Under the pieces are notes generated by a model that was not told where the DNA came from, made no database searches, and saw nothing but the letters and a program-made list of their open reading frames with translations. A stretch of DNA of 64,000 bases, taken from positions 19,496 to 83,495 of the forward strand of contig JAKALP010000023.1 of NCBI GenBank assembly GCA_021824175.1, given 5' to 3'. The stretch comes from Deltaproteobacteria bacterium. Its GTDB lineage: Bacteria > Desulfobacterota > Desulfobacteria > Desulfobacterales > Desulfosarcinaceae. Both the position numbers and the translations under genes were made by a program. This document shows, piece after piece, positions 26,466-34,156 of the stretch (the stretch's first letter is position 1; every line of letters begins with the position of its first letter).

Positions 26466-28043
26466 ATGCAAGATTTCAAGATCATCCTTTTTCTGTGCAA
26501 CTGGGGTCCCCATGTGGCCTTTCAGACCTTGCAGGAGCAACGCGCCGATATCCCGCCGGAGATCAAGATGGTGCGCATTCCGTGCAGCGGACGCATCACC
26601 AAGGCGTTGCTCTTCAAACCCTTTGAGATGGGCGCCGACGGCGTTTTACTGCTGGGTTGCCACCCCGGCGCCTGCCGTTATGGCACCGGCACCGATGCAG
26701 CCTCTGAAAACACGGCGGAGACGCGCCAAATTCTGGATCTGATGGGCCTGGACGCACGACGGCTGCAATTGGGCACTTTTCTTCCGGACCAACCCCAGGC
26801 CCTGCTGGCGTTTCTCAAGGAGTTCACCGGCCGGATCCGGCAGTTGGGCAAAAGTCCCATCAGTGCTCCAGCGGCGGCGCAACCCCAGGAAAGCGAACAA
26901 AGTCTCGAAGCCATCATGAGCGCCCACGATGTCTTTGCCTGCCAGGATTGCGGCAAATGCACTTCAGCCTGTTCGCTGGCCCTGGCCGGCAAATCCTTCT
27001 CGCCGCGCTTCGTGGCTTCGGAGATCATCGCCGGCCGCGCTGACCGTCCTGAAGTGCGCGCCGCCGTGCACGCGTGTCTGACTTGCGGTACATGTTACGA
27101 GCGTTGCCCGTCGGCCGTCAATTTTCCGGAGTTCATCAAGGCCATGCGCATTTACTACCATGGTCGCACCTTGTCCAGCGCGCCGGCCCACGGCGGCTTC
27201 TTCCAGAGCATGATGCGCGCCATGACCGCCGAAGAGTTAGTGCCCCGGCGCTGGGAAGATCTTCCCGAAAACATCCGGGTCCGCAAGGAGAGTCCGATTC
27301 TCTTCTTTGGTGGTTGCGCGGCCTACTTCGATATCTTCTTCCACAAATATCTGGGGGCGCAAACCCGCCAGATTCTGGAAGACAGTTTACGACTACTCAA
27401 CTTCTTCGATGTGGAGCCGATGGTTCTGCCCAACGAACGCTGCTGTGGCCACGATTTGCTGTGGTCCGGCGACCGCGCTAATTTCTTGCGTCTGGCCCGG
27501 CTCAACGCCCAGGCCATTGCCGCCAGTGGAGCGCAAGAGGTGATCACGGCGTGCCCCGAATGCTTTCATACCCTGGGCCAGGAGTATGTCCGCCATGGCG
27601 TGACCCTGCCGGTGAAAGTCACCCACATCCATGAGTATCTGGAGCGCGAAATCGGCAAAGGAGCCGTGGCCTTCAAACCCCTGGAAGCCAAAGTCACTTT
27701 CCAGGACGCCTGCCGCCAGAGCCGCTTCAACGGCCAGTCCCAGCTGCCGCGCAAACTGCTCAAACAGATGCTCGGCAATGGCGGCCAGGCCGCGGCCGAG
27801 GAGGCTGTCACGGTATGCTGCGGCAACAGCGCCTGGACCGGCTGTGATGCCTACAGCAAACGCATGCAGGTGCTGCGCCTGGAGCGGGCCAAACAAGCGG
27901 GCAGCGAGCTGATGATCACGGCCTGCCCCAAGTGCCAGATCCACCTGCGTTGCGCCATGGACGATGTGCTGCGGGGTGAAGAATTGCAGCTGGAGATGAT
28001 GGATCTGACCAGCGTTATCGCGAGAAGTATTTATTGGGCGTAG
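26466..28043 (+). CDS. MvhD-HdrC-HdrB fusion, heterodisulfide-reductase-like catalytic protein
   Basis: 525 residues, three nucleotides after the previous stop, with AGGAG before the ATG. Residues 1-135 form an MvhD-type domain (FLCNWGPH, IPCSGRITKAL, GCHPGACRYG) in which the second Cys of the usual CNWC is Gly, so one [2Fe-2S] ligand is missing or substituted. Residues about 155-215 are HdrC-like with two [4Fe-4S] motifs (CQDCGKCTSACS, CLTCGTCYERCP). Residues about 275-510 are HdrB-like with two CCG domains: C about 281, CCG about 324, CPEC about 363; then C about 415, CCG about 451, CPKC about 486. The CCG modules bind the paired non-cubane clusters that cleave disulfides in HdrB. The fusion would receive electrons from HdrA through HdrC; the natural disulfide or other acceptor is unknown. 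Confidence 0.88.
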   Translation: MQDFKIILFLCNWGPHVAFQTLQEQRADIPPEIKMVRIPCSGRITKALLFKPFEMGADGVLLLGCHPGACRYGTGTDAASENTAETRQILDLMGLDARRLQLGTFLPDQPQALLAFLKEFTGRIRQLGKSPISAPAAAQPQESEQSLEAIMSAHDVFACQDCGKCTSACSLALAGKSFSPRFVASEIIAGRADRPEVRAAVHACLTCGTCYERCPSAVNFPEFIKAMRIYYHGRTLSSAPAHGGFFQSMMRAMTAEELVPRRWEDLPENIRVRKESPILFFGGCAAYFDIFFHKYLGAQTRQILEDSLRLLNFFDVEPMVLPNERCCGHDLLWSGDRANFLRLARLNAQAIAASGAQEVITACPECFHTLGQEYVRHGVTLPVKVTHIHEYLEREIGKGAVAFKPLEAKVTFQDACRQSRFNGQSQLPRKLLKQMLGNGGQAAAEEAVTVCCGNSAWTGCDAYSKRMQVLRLERAKQAGSELMITACPKCQIHLRCAMDDVLRGEELQLEMMDLTSVIARSIYWA

Positions 28044-28056
28044 GAGATAAGAAATA

Positions 28057-28206
28057 GTTTTAAGTTTAAAGGGGAAAGTTTTAAGTTAAGGAGTTCCGGC
28101 GATTGAATTAAAAGAGCACGAGCACTAGCGTGAAGACAGCAGAGATCGGCGAAAAAATCAATGACAGCATTCCTTAACTTAAAACTTTCCCCTTTAAACT
28201 TAAAAC
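28057..28206. repeat. AT-rich intra-operon inverted element, copy C (perfect 36-bp arms)
   Basis: The arms at 28057-28092 and 28171-28206 are perfect complements over 36 bp, built of GTTTTAAGTTTAAAGGGG-type units, with a 78-bp core (28093-28170). It sits in the gap between the HdrBC fusion and hdrA. In the mRNA this would be an extremely stable hairpin just upstream of the hdrA ribosome-binding site (AGGAAAG). Confidence 0.92.
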
Positions 28207-28236
28207 TCGTTTAATCATATAAAACAGGAAAGACCC

Positions 28237-30663
28237 ATGAAACCATCAACCACTTCTATCACCCCCGGCACGGCCGCCGACGAACCCCGCATCGGCGTCT
28301 ATGTCTGCCACTGCGGCAAGAATATCGCCCAGACCGTGGATTGCGACGGCATCGCGGCCCAATTGGCCAGTCTGCCTGACGTGGCCGTGGCCAAGGGCAT
28401 CGGCTATGCCTGCAGCGAGCCTGGCCAGCGCGAGATCCGCGAAGACATCGAAACCCTGGGCCTTAACCGGGTCGTTATCGGCTCCTGTTCGCCGCGCTTG
28501 CATGAACCGACCTTCCGCCAGATGCTGATCGCGGCGGGTCTTAATCCCTATCTGCTGGAGATGGCCAACCTGCGCGAGCAGTGCAGTTGGGTGCACATGA
28601 AAGAGCCCCAGGCGGCCACGGCCAAAGCCCTGGACCTGATGAAGATGGGCGTGGCCAGGGTACGGCGACTGCAAGCCCTGAGCGAGCCCAAGCTGCCCAT
28701 GACCCAGCGCGCCCTGGTGATCGGCGGCGGCGTGGCTGGTATCCAGGCGGCCCTGGATATGGCCGACAACGGCTACGAAGTGGTCATGGTGGAGCAGCAG
28801 CCCTCCATCGGCGGCGTCATGGCCCAGCTGGACAAGACCTTTCCCACCATGGATTGCTCCATCTGAATTTTGGGTCCGAAGATGACGGATGCCGGTCGGC
28901 ATCCCCGGATCAAGATTCATACCCTGAGCCAGGTGGTGGATATCAAAGGCAACGTGGGCAATTTCGACGTCAAGATCGTCAAGAAGGCCCGCTATGTGGA
29001 TGAAAAAGAGTGTACCGCCTGCGGCGATTGCGCCAAGGTGTGCCCTGTGGTGCGGCCCGACGAGTTCAACCTGGGACTCTCTTCACGGCGCGCCATTTAC
29101 TCTCCGTTTCCCCAGGCCGTGCCGTCGGCTTATGTGATCAACTCCCACGAGTGTTTGGGCCACAATCCCGTAGTATGTAGTAAATGTCTGGATGCCTGTG
29201 AGAAGAAATGCATTGATTTTCACATGTCCGATGAGACCTTCACCGAACGGGTCGGCACCATCGTGGTGGCCACGGGGCTTAAGCCCCACGATCCGCGCGC
29301 CTTGGATGAATACGGCTTTACGCGCTTTGAAAATGTGCTCACCAGCCTGGAGTTCGAGCGCCTGGTCAATGCCGGCGGTCCCACCCAGGGCCATTTGATC
29401 CGCCCCACGGACCGCAAGCCGCCCAAATCGGTGGGCTTTATCCAATGCGTGGGGTCGCGCTCGGCCCGGCGCGGCAAATCCTACTGCTCCAACATCTGCT
29501 GCATGAACACCATCAAAAGCACCTTGGTGCTCAAGGAGCACCATCCGGACATGGCGGTGAAAGTCTTCTACATCGACATCCGGGCCTTCGGTAAAGGGTT
29601 CGAAGATCTCTACACCCGCTCCCGGCGCCAGGGCGTGCATTACGTACGCGGCTTACCCGGTCATGTGGAAGAACTTCCCAACGGCGGTCTGCGGGTGGCG
29701 GTGGAGAATATCGCCAGTGGCGCTTTGGAGTTCTTCGAGCTGGACATGCTCGTATTGGCCATCGGCATCGAGCCGGCGTCCGGCACCCAGCGCTTGCAGG
29801 AGATGCTGGGCTTGCAATTGACCCCCGACGGTTTTTTCCTGGAGGCCCATCCCAAGCTGCAGCCCGTGGATGCCGCCACCCGGGGCATCTTCTACGCCGG
29901 TTGCGCCGAGGGCCCCAAGGATATTAAGGAGAGCGTCACCCAGGCCTCGGCCGCGGCCGTGCGCGCCATCCGCCTGATGCAGGCCGATCAGATCACGGCC
30001 GAAGCCATTACTTCCGAAGTCATCACCGAGCAGTGCAAAGCCTGCGGCAAGTGCGCCGAAGTGTGCCCGTACAATGCCATCACGGTCGATCCCAAGAAGA
30101 AGATTCCAGCCCAGATCGCCACCGCCGCGTGTACCGGCTGCGGCACCTGCGCGGCTGAATGCCCGTTCGGCGCTATCACCATGAATCACTTCACTGACCA
30201 GCAGATCTATGAGCAGATTGATACCCTGCTGGCGGAACGGCCCGAAGAGAAGATCCTCACCTTTGCCTGCAACTGGTGCTCCTATGCCGGCGCCGACTAT
30301 GCCGGGGTGTCACGGCTGCAGTATCCGCCCAATGCCCGCCTGATCCGCACCATGTGCTCGGGCCGGGTGGACGAAGCCTTTATCTGGCACGGCTTCAAGA
30401 AGGGCGCGCCCGTGATTCTGGTCAGCGGCTGCCACATCGGCGACTGCCACTACATCAACGCCAATCACTGGACCGTCAAGCGCGTGGAAAACGTGCGCAA
30501 GAAGATGGAAAAACGCGGCCTGCGTCCTGAACGCCTGCAACTGGAGTGGGTCAGCGCGGCCGAGGGCGTGCGTTTCGCCCAGGTGATGACCCGCATGGAG
30601 CAGTTGCGCCAAGGCGTTTCGTCCCAGGAGATTGCCGAAACGGTGACATTATTAGAGAAGTAG
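28237..30663 (+). CDS. hdrA: HdrA-MvhD fusion, selenoprotein (in-frame UGA read as selenocysteine)
   Basis: One 808-residue protein if the TGA at 28864-28866 is decoded; the frame continues without shift and both halves are HdrA. Order: N-terminal IGVYVCHCGKNI (about 20); FAD loop VIGGGVAGIQAA (about 161) and EQQPSIGGVMAQL; then DKTFPTMDCSI-U210-ILGPKM, where other HdrA proteins have Cys in DCSxCIL(A/T)PKM. Next come [4Fe-4S] motifs CTACGDCAKVCPV (about 259) and CSKCLDACEKKC; HdrA core (GFIQCVGSR, YCSNICCMNT); FAD end GIFYAGCAEGPKDI; two ferredoxin motifs (CKACGKCAEVCP about 599, CTGCGTCAAECP about 631); C-terminal MvhD domain with complete ligands (CNWCSYAGAD, MCSGRVDEAF, GCHIGDCHY). HdrA carries the bifurcating flavin in Hdr complexes. 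Last gene of the cluster; start supported by AGGAAAG. Confidence 0.9.
28872..28911 (+). promoter_or_regulatory. Bacterial SECIS-like hairpin in hdrA
   Basis: Starting six bases after the UGA (28864-28866): outer stem GGTCCG (28873-28878) with CGGATC (28906-28911, one G-U); inner perfect 7-bp stem GGATGCC (28887-28893) with GGCATCC (28898-28904); apical loop GGTC. The distance and the G-rich small apical loop match bacterial SECIS elements that recruit SelB. It lies inside coding sequence, as bacterial SECIS elements do. Confidence 0.82.
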
Positions 30664-30745
30664 TAAAACTGTTGCGGCCTTATCAGCGAACGTGGATATT
30701 CGCATGATCCAGCGATGCCACGTGTCCGAGTAGTGCACTTTTATT

Positions 30746-30774
30746 TTGACTTTTGGACCCCCAAGGTCTATCTA
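30746..30774 (+). promoter_or_regulatory. Candidate sigma-70 promoter of purM
   Basis: TTGACT (30746-30751), a 17-bp spacer and TATCTA (30769-30774) lie 40 bp ahead of the purM start. The -35 box matches at five of six positions, the -10 box at about four. It would separate purM transcription from the kor-hdr cluster. Confidence 0.45.
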
Positions 30775-30813
30775 TGCGAGTGATTTTACGACATTTTGAT
30801 CAGGAGTGGGGCC

Positions 30814-31860
30814 ATGAATAAGCCTTTGACATATGTGGATGCCGGTGTCGATATCGACAAGGCCGATAAGTTGGTGCATACGATCAAGGCCATTGCCCAG
30901 AAGACTCGGGTATCGGGCGTCATGGGCGAAATCGGAGGTTTCGGCGGCCTGTTTTCGTTGAGCACGGCCAATATGGAGAATCCGGTGCTGGTAAGCTCCA
31001 CGGATGGCGTGGGCACCAAACTCAAAATCGCCTTCATGATGGACAAGCACGACACGGTGGGCATCGATCTGGTGGCCATGAGCGTAAACGATGTGGCCGT
31101 GCAGGGCGCCAAGCCGCTCTTCTTTTTGGACTATCTGGCGACCGGCCGCATTGATGGCGAGCGGATCACCCAGATCATCCAGGGCATCGGTAAGGGCTGC
31201 CAGGAGGCGCGCTGCGCTCTGATCGGCGGTGAAACCGCGGAGATGCCGGGCTTTTATCAGGACGGTGAATATGATCTGGCCGGATTTGCCGTGGGCATCG
31301 TGGACAACAGCAAGATCGTGGACGGCTCGGAAATCCAGGTGGGGCACCAGATCATCGGCATCGCCTCCAACGGCGTGCACAGCAACGGCTTTTCCATGGT
31401 GCGCAAGATCTGCTTTGATCTGCTTAAGCTCACCGTGAACTCCCACGTGCCCGAGCTAGGCAAAACCCTGGGCGAAGAGTTGCTGTCCCCCACGCGCATC
31501 TACTCCGAGACCATCCAGAACCTGGTGCGCGGCCTGCCCATCAAGGGCTTGGCCCACATCACCGGCGGCGGCATCGTGCTCAATACCCTGCGCATTATTC
31601 CCCAGGCCTGCGGTATCGCGCTCAAGCGCGACAGCTGGGAAGTGCCGCCCATTTTCACTTTCCTCAAAGAGGCCGGCAAGGTGGAAGAACATGAGATGCT
31701 GCGCATTTTCAACAATGGCATCGGTCTGGTGGCCGTGGTGCCGGAAAACGCGGTGCAGGATGTGCTGGCGCGGTTGTCGGCCATGAAGGAAAAGGCCTTT
31801 GTCATCGGTTCGATCGTCGAACGGCCCGCTTCGGACGAGGAACGTTTCCATTGGGTCTGA
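30814..31860 (+). CDS. purM: Phosphoribosylformylglycinamidine cyclo-ligase (AIR synthetase)
   Basis: 348 residues from ATG 30814 with CAGGAGTGG upstream; the longer ORF start is TTG without support. Family marks: YVDAGVDIDKADKLVHTIK at the start, IGGFGGLFSL, VLVSSTDGVGTKLKIAF, MSVNDVAVQGAKPLFFLDYL, LIGGETAEMPGFY, IASNGVHSNGFSMVR and AHITGGGIVLNTLR. It closes the imidazole ring of AIR in de novo purine synthesis using ATP, in the cytosol. Standard length. A short ORF with a good ribosome-binding site follows 20 bp downstream. Confidence 0.97.
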   Translation: MNKPLTYVDAGVDIDKADKLVHTIKAIAQKTRVSGVMGEIGGFGGLFSLSTANMENPVLVSSTDGVGTKLKIAFMMDKHDTVGIDLVAMSVNDVAVQGAKPLFFLDYLATGRIDGERITQIIQGIGKGCQEARCALIGGETAEMPGFYQDGEYDLAGFAVGIVDNSKIVDGSEIQVGHQIIGIASNGVHSNGFSMVRKICFDLLKLTVNSHVPELGKTLGEELLSPTRIYSETIQNLVRGLPIKGLAHITGGGIVLNTLRIIPQACGIALKRDSWEVPPIFTFLKEAGKVEEHEMLRIFNNGIGLVAVVPENAVQDVLARLSAMKEKAFVIGSIVERPASDEERFHWV

Positions 31861-31880
31861 CCGGCCGGGCAGGAAGTGAT

Positions 31881-31964
31881 ATGCAGCCATTGATCCGATT
31901 ATTTCAGAAATTCTTCGCCTGGCTCGCCAAGGGTGCTCAAAGCCAACCCCCTTGCGGTGGGTGA
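31881..31964 (+). CDS. 27-residue ORF with C-terminal Cys-Gly-Gly, unknown
   Basis: AGGAAG lies four bases before the ATG, a better site than many real genes here have. The peptide begins MQPLIRLFQKFFAWLAKG, an amphipathic basic/aromatic helix, and ends SQPPCGG. It lies 20 bp after purM and is followed by a GC-rich region able to fold (for instance GGACC-GATGAT-GGTCC at 32006-32021) and by the large hairpin at 32037. Possible roles are a leader peptide of an attenuator, a small membrane-associated peptide, or a peptide modified at its Cys. No family was recognised with certainty; absence of conservation would make it a chance ORF. Confidence 0.45.
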   Translation: MQPLIRLFQKFFAWLAKGAQSQPPCGG

Positions 31965-32036
31965 GTCCCTCGCGGGCAGGCCGCCGGGAGAGCGGGAAGC
32001 CAAACGGACCGATGATGGTCCATGCAGTAGAGAAGT

Positions 32037-32073
32037 AAAGGCCGGAAAGGGGATTTGCCCTTTGCCGGCCTTT
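32037..32073 (+). terminator. Strong hairpin after purM/small ORF
   Basis: AAAGGCCGG pairs with CCGGCCTTT; inside it AAGGG pairs with CCCTT around a GATTTG loop. A U-rich but not pure U tract follows (GTGGTTTTGTGG). It probably terminates the purM transcript or attenuates into tsaD, whose start is 35 bp downstream. Confidence 0.65.
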
Positions 32074-32107
32074 GTGGTTTTGTGGAAACCGATGAGGAAA
32101 GTGGAGC

Positions 32108-33127
32108 ATGCGGGTACTAGGCATAGAGTCTTCCTGTGATGAAACAGCCGCGGCCGTGGTCGAGGATGGGCGTCGAATACTTTCTTCGGTAGTGGCATCC
32201 CAAATTGAAGTGCACCGGCCATATGGCGGCGTGGTGCCGGAGCTGGCCTCGCGCATGCATGTGGAAGCCATCGGGCCGGTGGTGACCCAGGCCCTGTCCG
32301 AAGCCGGTTTATCCAAGGAAGGAATCGATGCCGTGGCCGTAACCCAGGGACCTGGGCTGGTGGGATGTCTGCTGGTGGGATTTTGCTTTGCCAAGGCCTT
32401 TGCCTTTGCCCGGGTTCTGCCCTGGGTGGGGGTGGATCACCTGGCCGGACATCTGCATTCGGTTTTGCTCACCGATGCCCGGCCCCCCTTTCCCCTGGTG
32501 GCGCTGCTGGCCTCGGGCGGGCACACCGGGCTGTACTATCTGCCGGAGGTGGGCAGCCATGAATTGATGGGCCAGACTCGTGATGATGCCGCCGGCGAGG
32601 CCTACGATAAAGTGGCCAAGATGCTCGGCCTGGGCTATCCGGGTGGTGCCGTCATCGACCGGTTGGCGGCCCAGGGTGATCCGGCAAGTATCTTCTTTAC
32701 CCGTCCGTATTTGGACAAAGAAGGGTTTGAATTTAGTTTTAGCGGATTGAAGACTGCGGTACAACGCCATCTCCAGAAATATCCGCAGGATGCCCACACT
32801 CGGACCGCAGATCTTGCCGCTGGTTTCCAGGCTGCGGTGGTGGAGGTCTTGACTCATAAATTGATCGCCGCTGCCCAGTTTAAACAGGTCCGCCAAGTAG
32901 TCCTGGTGGGGGGGGTAGCCGCTAACGCAGGCCTGCGAACCTTCCTGACGGTTGCGGCCGCAGCCAAAGGGATCAATGTATGGGCCCCTCCTCTGAGTCT
33001 TTGTGGCGACAATGCCGCCATGATCGCCGCAGCTGGCTTTCATCTCATCCAGGCCGGCCATACCACCCCTTTAGATGCTGATGTTTACTCGCGCAATCCC
33101 CGGTCAGGTTCCATACCGACTCTCTGA
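32108..33127 (+). CDS. tsaD: tRNA N6-threonylcarbamoyladenosine transferase subunit TsaD
   Basis: 339 residues (MRVLGIESSCDETAAAVVED is the family start). ASKHA ATPase-type fold: PYGGVVPELASRMHVE with the first metal His, VDHLAGHLHSV with the other metal ligands, LLASGGHTGLYY, DDAAGEAYDKVAKMLGLGYPGG, FSFSGLKTAV, and VLVGGVAANAGLR near the end. It transfers the threonylcarbamoyl group to A37 of ANN-decoding tRNAs together with TsaB/TsaE. Monocistronic here as far as visible. Confidence 0.97.
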   Translation: MRVLGIESSCDETAAAVVEDGRRILSSVVASQIEVHRPYGGVVPELASRMHVEAIGPVVTQALSEAGLSKEGIDAVAVTQGPGLVGCLLVGFCFAKAFAFARVLPWVGVDHLAGHLHSVLLTDARPPFPLVALLASGGHTGLYYLPEVGSHELMGQTRDDAAGEAYDKVAKMLGLGYPGGAVIDRLAAQGDPASIFFTRPYLDKEGFEFSFSGLKTAVQRHLQKYPQDAHTRTADLAAGFQAAVVEVLTHKLIAAAQFKQVRQVVLVGGVAANAGLRTFLTVAAAAKGINVWAPPLSLCGDNAAMIAAAGFHLIQAGHTTPLDADVYSRNPRSGSIPTL

Positions 33128-33648
33128 TTTCCGGCCGAACTCAATACTGATAAAAATTCGGACATCTTGACAAAAAGTCAAACACAACCAGCCTGTCTGC
33201 GCCGGAAAACCAATGTTTGTTGCTGCTACCAAGTGGGAGTAGGGAAAAGGTTGAAATTCTATAGGTGCCATGCTCTTATCTCTGGGCGGCCCAAGTCCGG
33301 CGCGGGTTCCTCAACGAGCTGGCTTGAGCCGTAAGGAGGAATTAGCCCAATCGGAACGTTTGTAGTAATTTAATTTTACACAGTCAAAAATGAACTCGAT
33401 TCCGCCCAAATTCTGTTTAAATATTAAATATTAAAAATAATATATAATAATTAAGGCCCCATGGCGATCCCTTTGACAAAAGATTGGCATACAAGCTGCT
33501 ATCCTAATGCGCGACGCGACCTGGGGCGGGAAGCATTTTCACTGACAATGGAGTTTAATCCTGAATCAATACTTCGCGCGCTGACAATGGCAGGGCATCC
33601 GCCCGGTGTAACGGGAGTGCTGCCAACGCCCAGTACAGGAGGCCTAAG
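33128..33648. other. Long regulatory gap before the response-regulator operon
   Basis: 520 bp without a convincing gene; a 66-residue ORF at 33461-33661 overlaps the candidate sigma-54 promoter and the next start and has no family features. An AT-rich tract at about 33405-33455 (TTTAAATATTAAATATTAAA and on) could be bent DNA or a binding site for IHF/HU ahead of that promoter. Confidence 0.5.
33485..33500 (+). promoter_or_regulatory. Candidate sigma-54 promoter
   Basis: TGGCATACAAGCTGCT, read from 33485, keeps the GG (-24) and GC (-12) dinucleotides with correct 10-bp spacing of the TGGCA-N-TTGCT consensus. It is 149 bp upstream of the response regulator gene, and an AT-rich tract lies just before it. 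An enhancer-binding protein is not encoded nearby. Confidence 0.55.
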
Positions 33649-34077
33649 ATGGAATCTTTAAAAGCTTTGTTTGTGGATGATGAAACCGGCTACCTGGAAA
33701 CAGCGGTCAAGCGCATGAAAAAACGCGGCATTGATGTGATCGGTGCCTCCAGCGGCACGGAAGCCCTGGAAACCCTGGCCGCCCAGGCCATCCACGTGGT
33801 GGTGATGGATGTGCGCATGCCGGGCATGGACGGTATCCAAGCCCTCAGAGAGATCCGGCAGCGCTATCCGCTGGTGGAAGTGATCCTGCTCACGGGGCAT
33901 GCCAGCATGGAGGTGGCTATCCAAGGCATGGAATCGGGGGCTTTTGATTATCTGCTCAAACCCATCGACATCGATGAGCTGATTTACAAAATTCAAGACG
34001 CCTACAAACGGCGTCAAATCCAAACTAAGAAAATAGAGACCATTGAAAAACTAAGGGGAGGTGAAAGGGAAAAATAG
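33649..34077 (+). CDS. Single-domain response regulator
   Basis: 142 residues, receiver only. DDE pocket near residue 10 (LFVDDETGYLETA), phospho-acceptor Asp in HVVVMDVRMPGMDG (about residue 55), T in LLTGHAS (about 84) and K in YLLKPIDIDEL (about 105), with a basic helical tail (KRRQIQTKKIETIEKL). There is no DNA-binding or enzymatic output domain. The same type of stand-alone receiver, followed by a TauE/SafE exporter, recurs in Desulfobacterota as far as I recall. Its stop overlaps an upstream GTG of the exporter ORF, so co-transcription is likely. Confidence 0.92.
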   Translation: MESLKALFVDDETGYLETAVKRMKKRGIDVIGASSGTEALETLAAQAIHVVVMDVRMPGMDGIQALREIRQRYPLVEVILLTGHASMEVAIQGMESGAFDYLLKPIDIDELIYKIQDAYKRRQIQTKKIETIEKLRGGEREK

Positions 34078-34156
34078 CGAAAAATTGAAAGAATTGTCTG
34101 CTGCGGTTTTTATGTCAAGGACGCGTAACCTCAATTTCCTAAGGAGCACGAACGCA

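Noticed and set aside
28237..30663. HdrA as two separate genes or as a nonsense pseudogene
   Set aside because: The frame is preserved across the UGA, the position is the conserved Cys, and a SECIS-like hairpin follows; the internal TTG at 28870 has no ribosome-binding site.
31965..32036. A known riboswitch (cobalamin, c-di-GMP, moco types) between purM and tsaD
   Set aside because: Fragments such as GGGAAGCC and CTCAAAGCC recall riboswitch boxes, but no complete consensus could be fitted.
33461..33661. 66-residue ORF before the response regulator
   Set aside because: It overlaps the candidate sigma-54 promoter and the regulator start, and has no family features.
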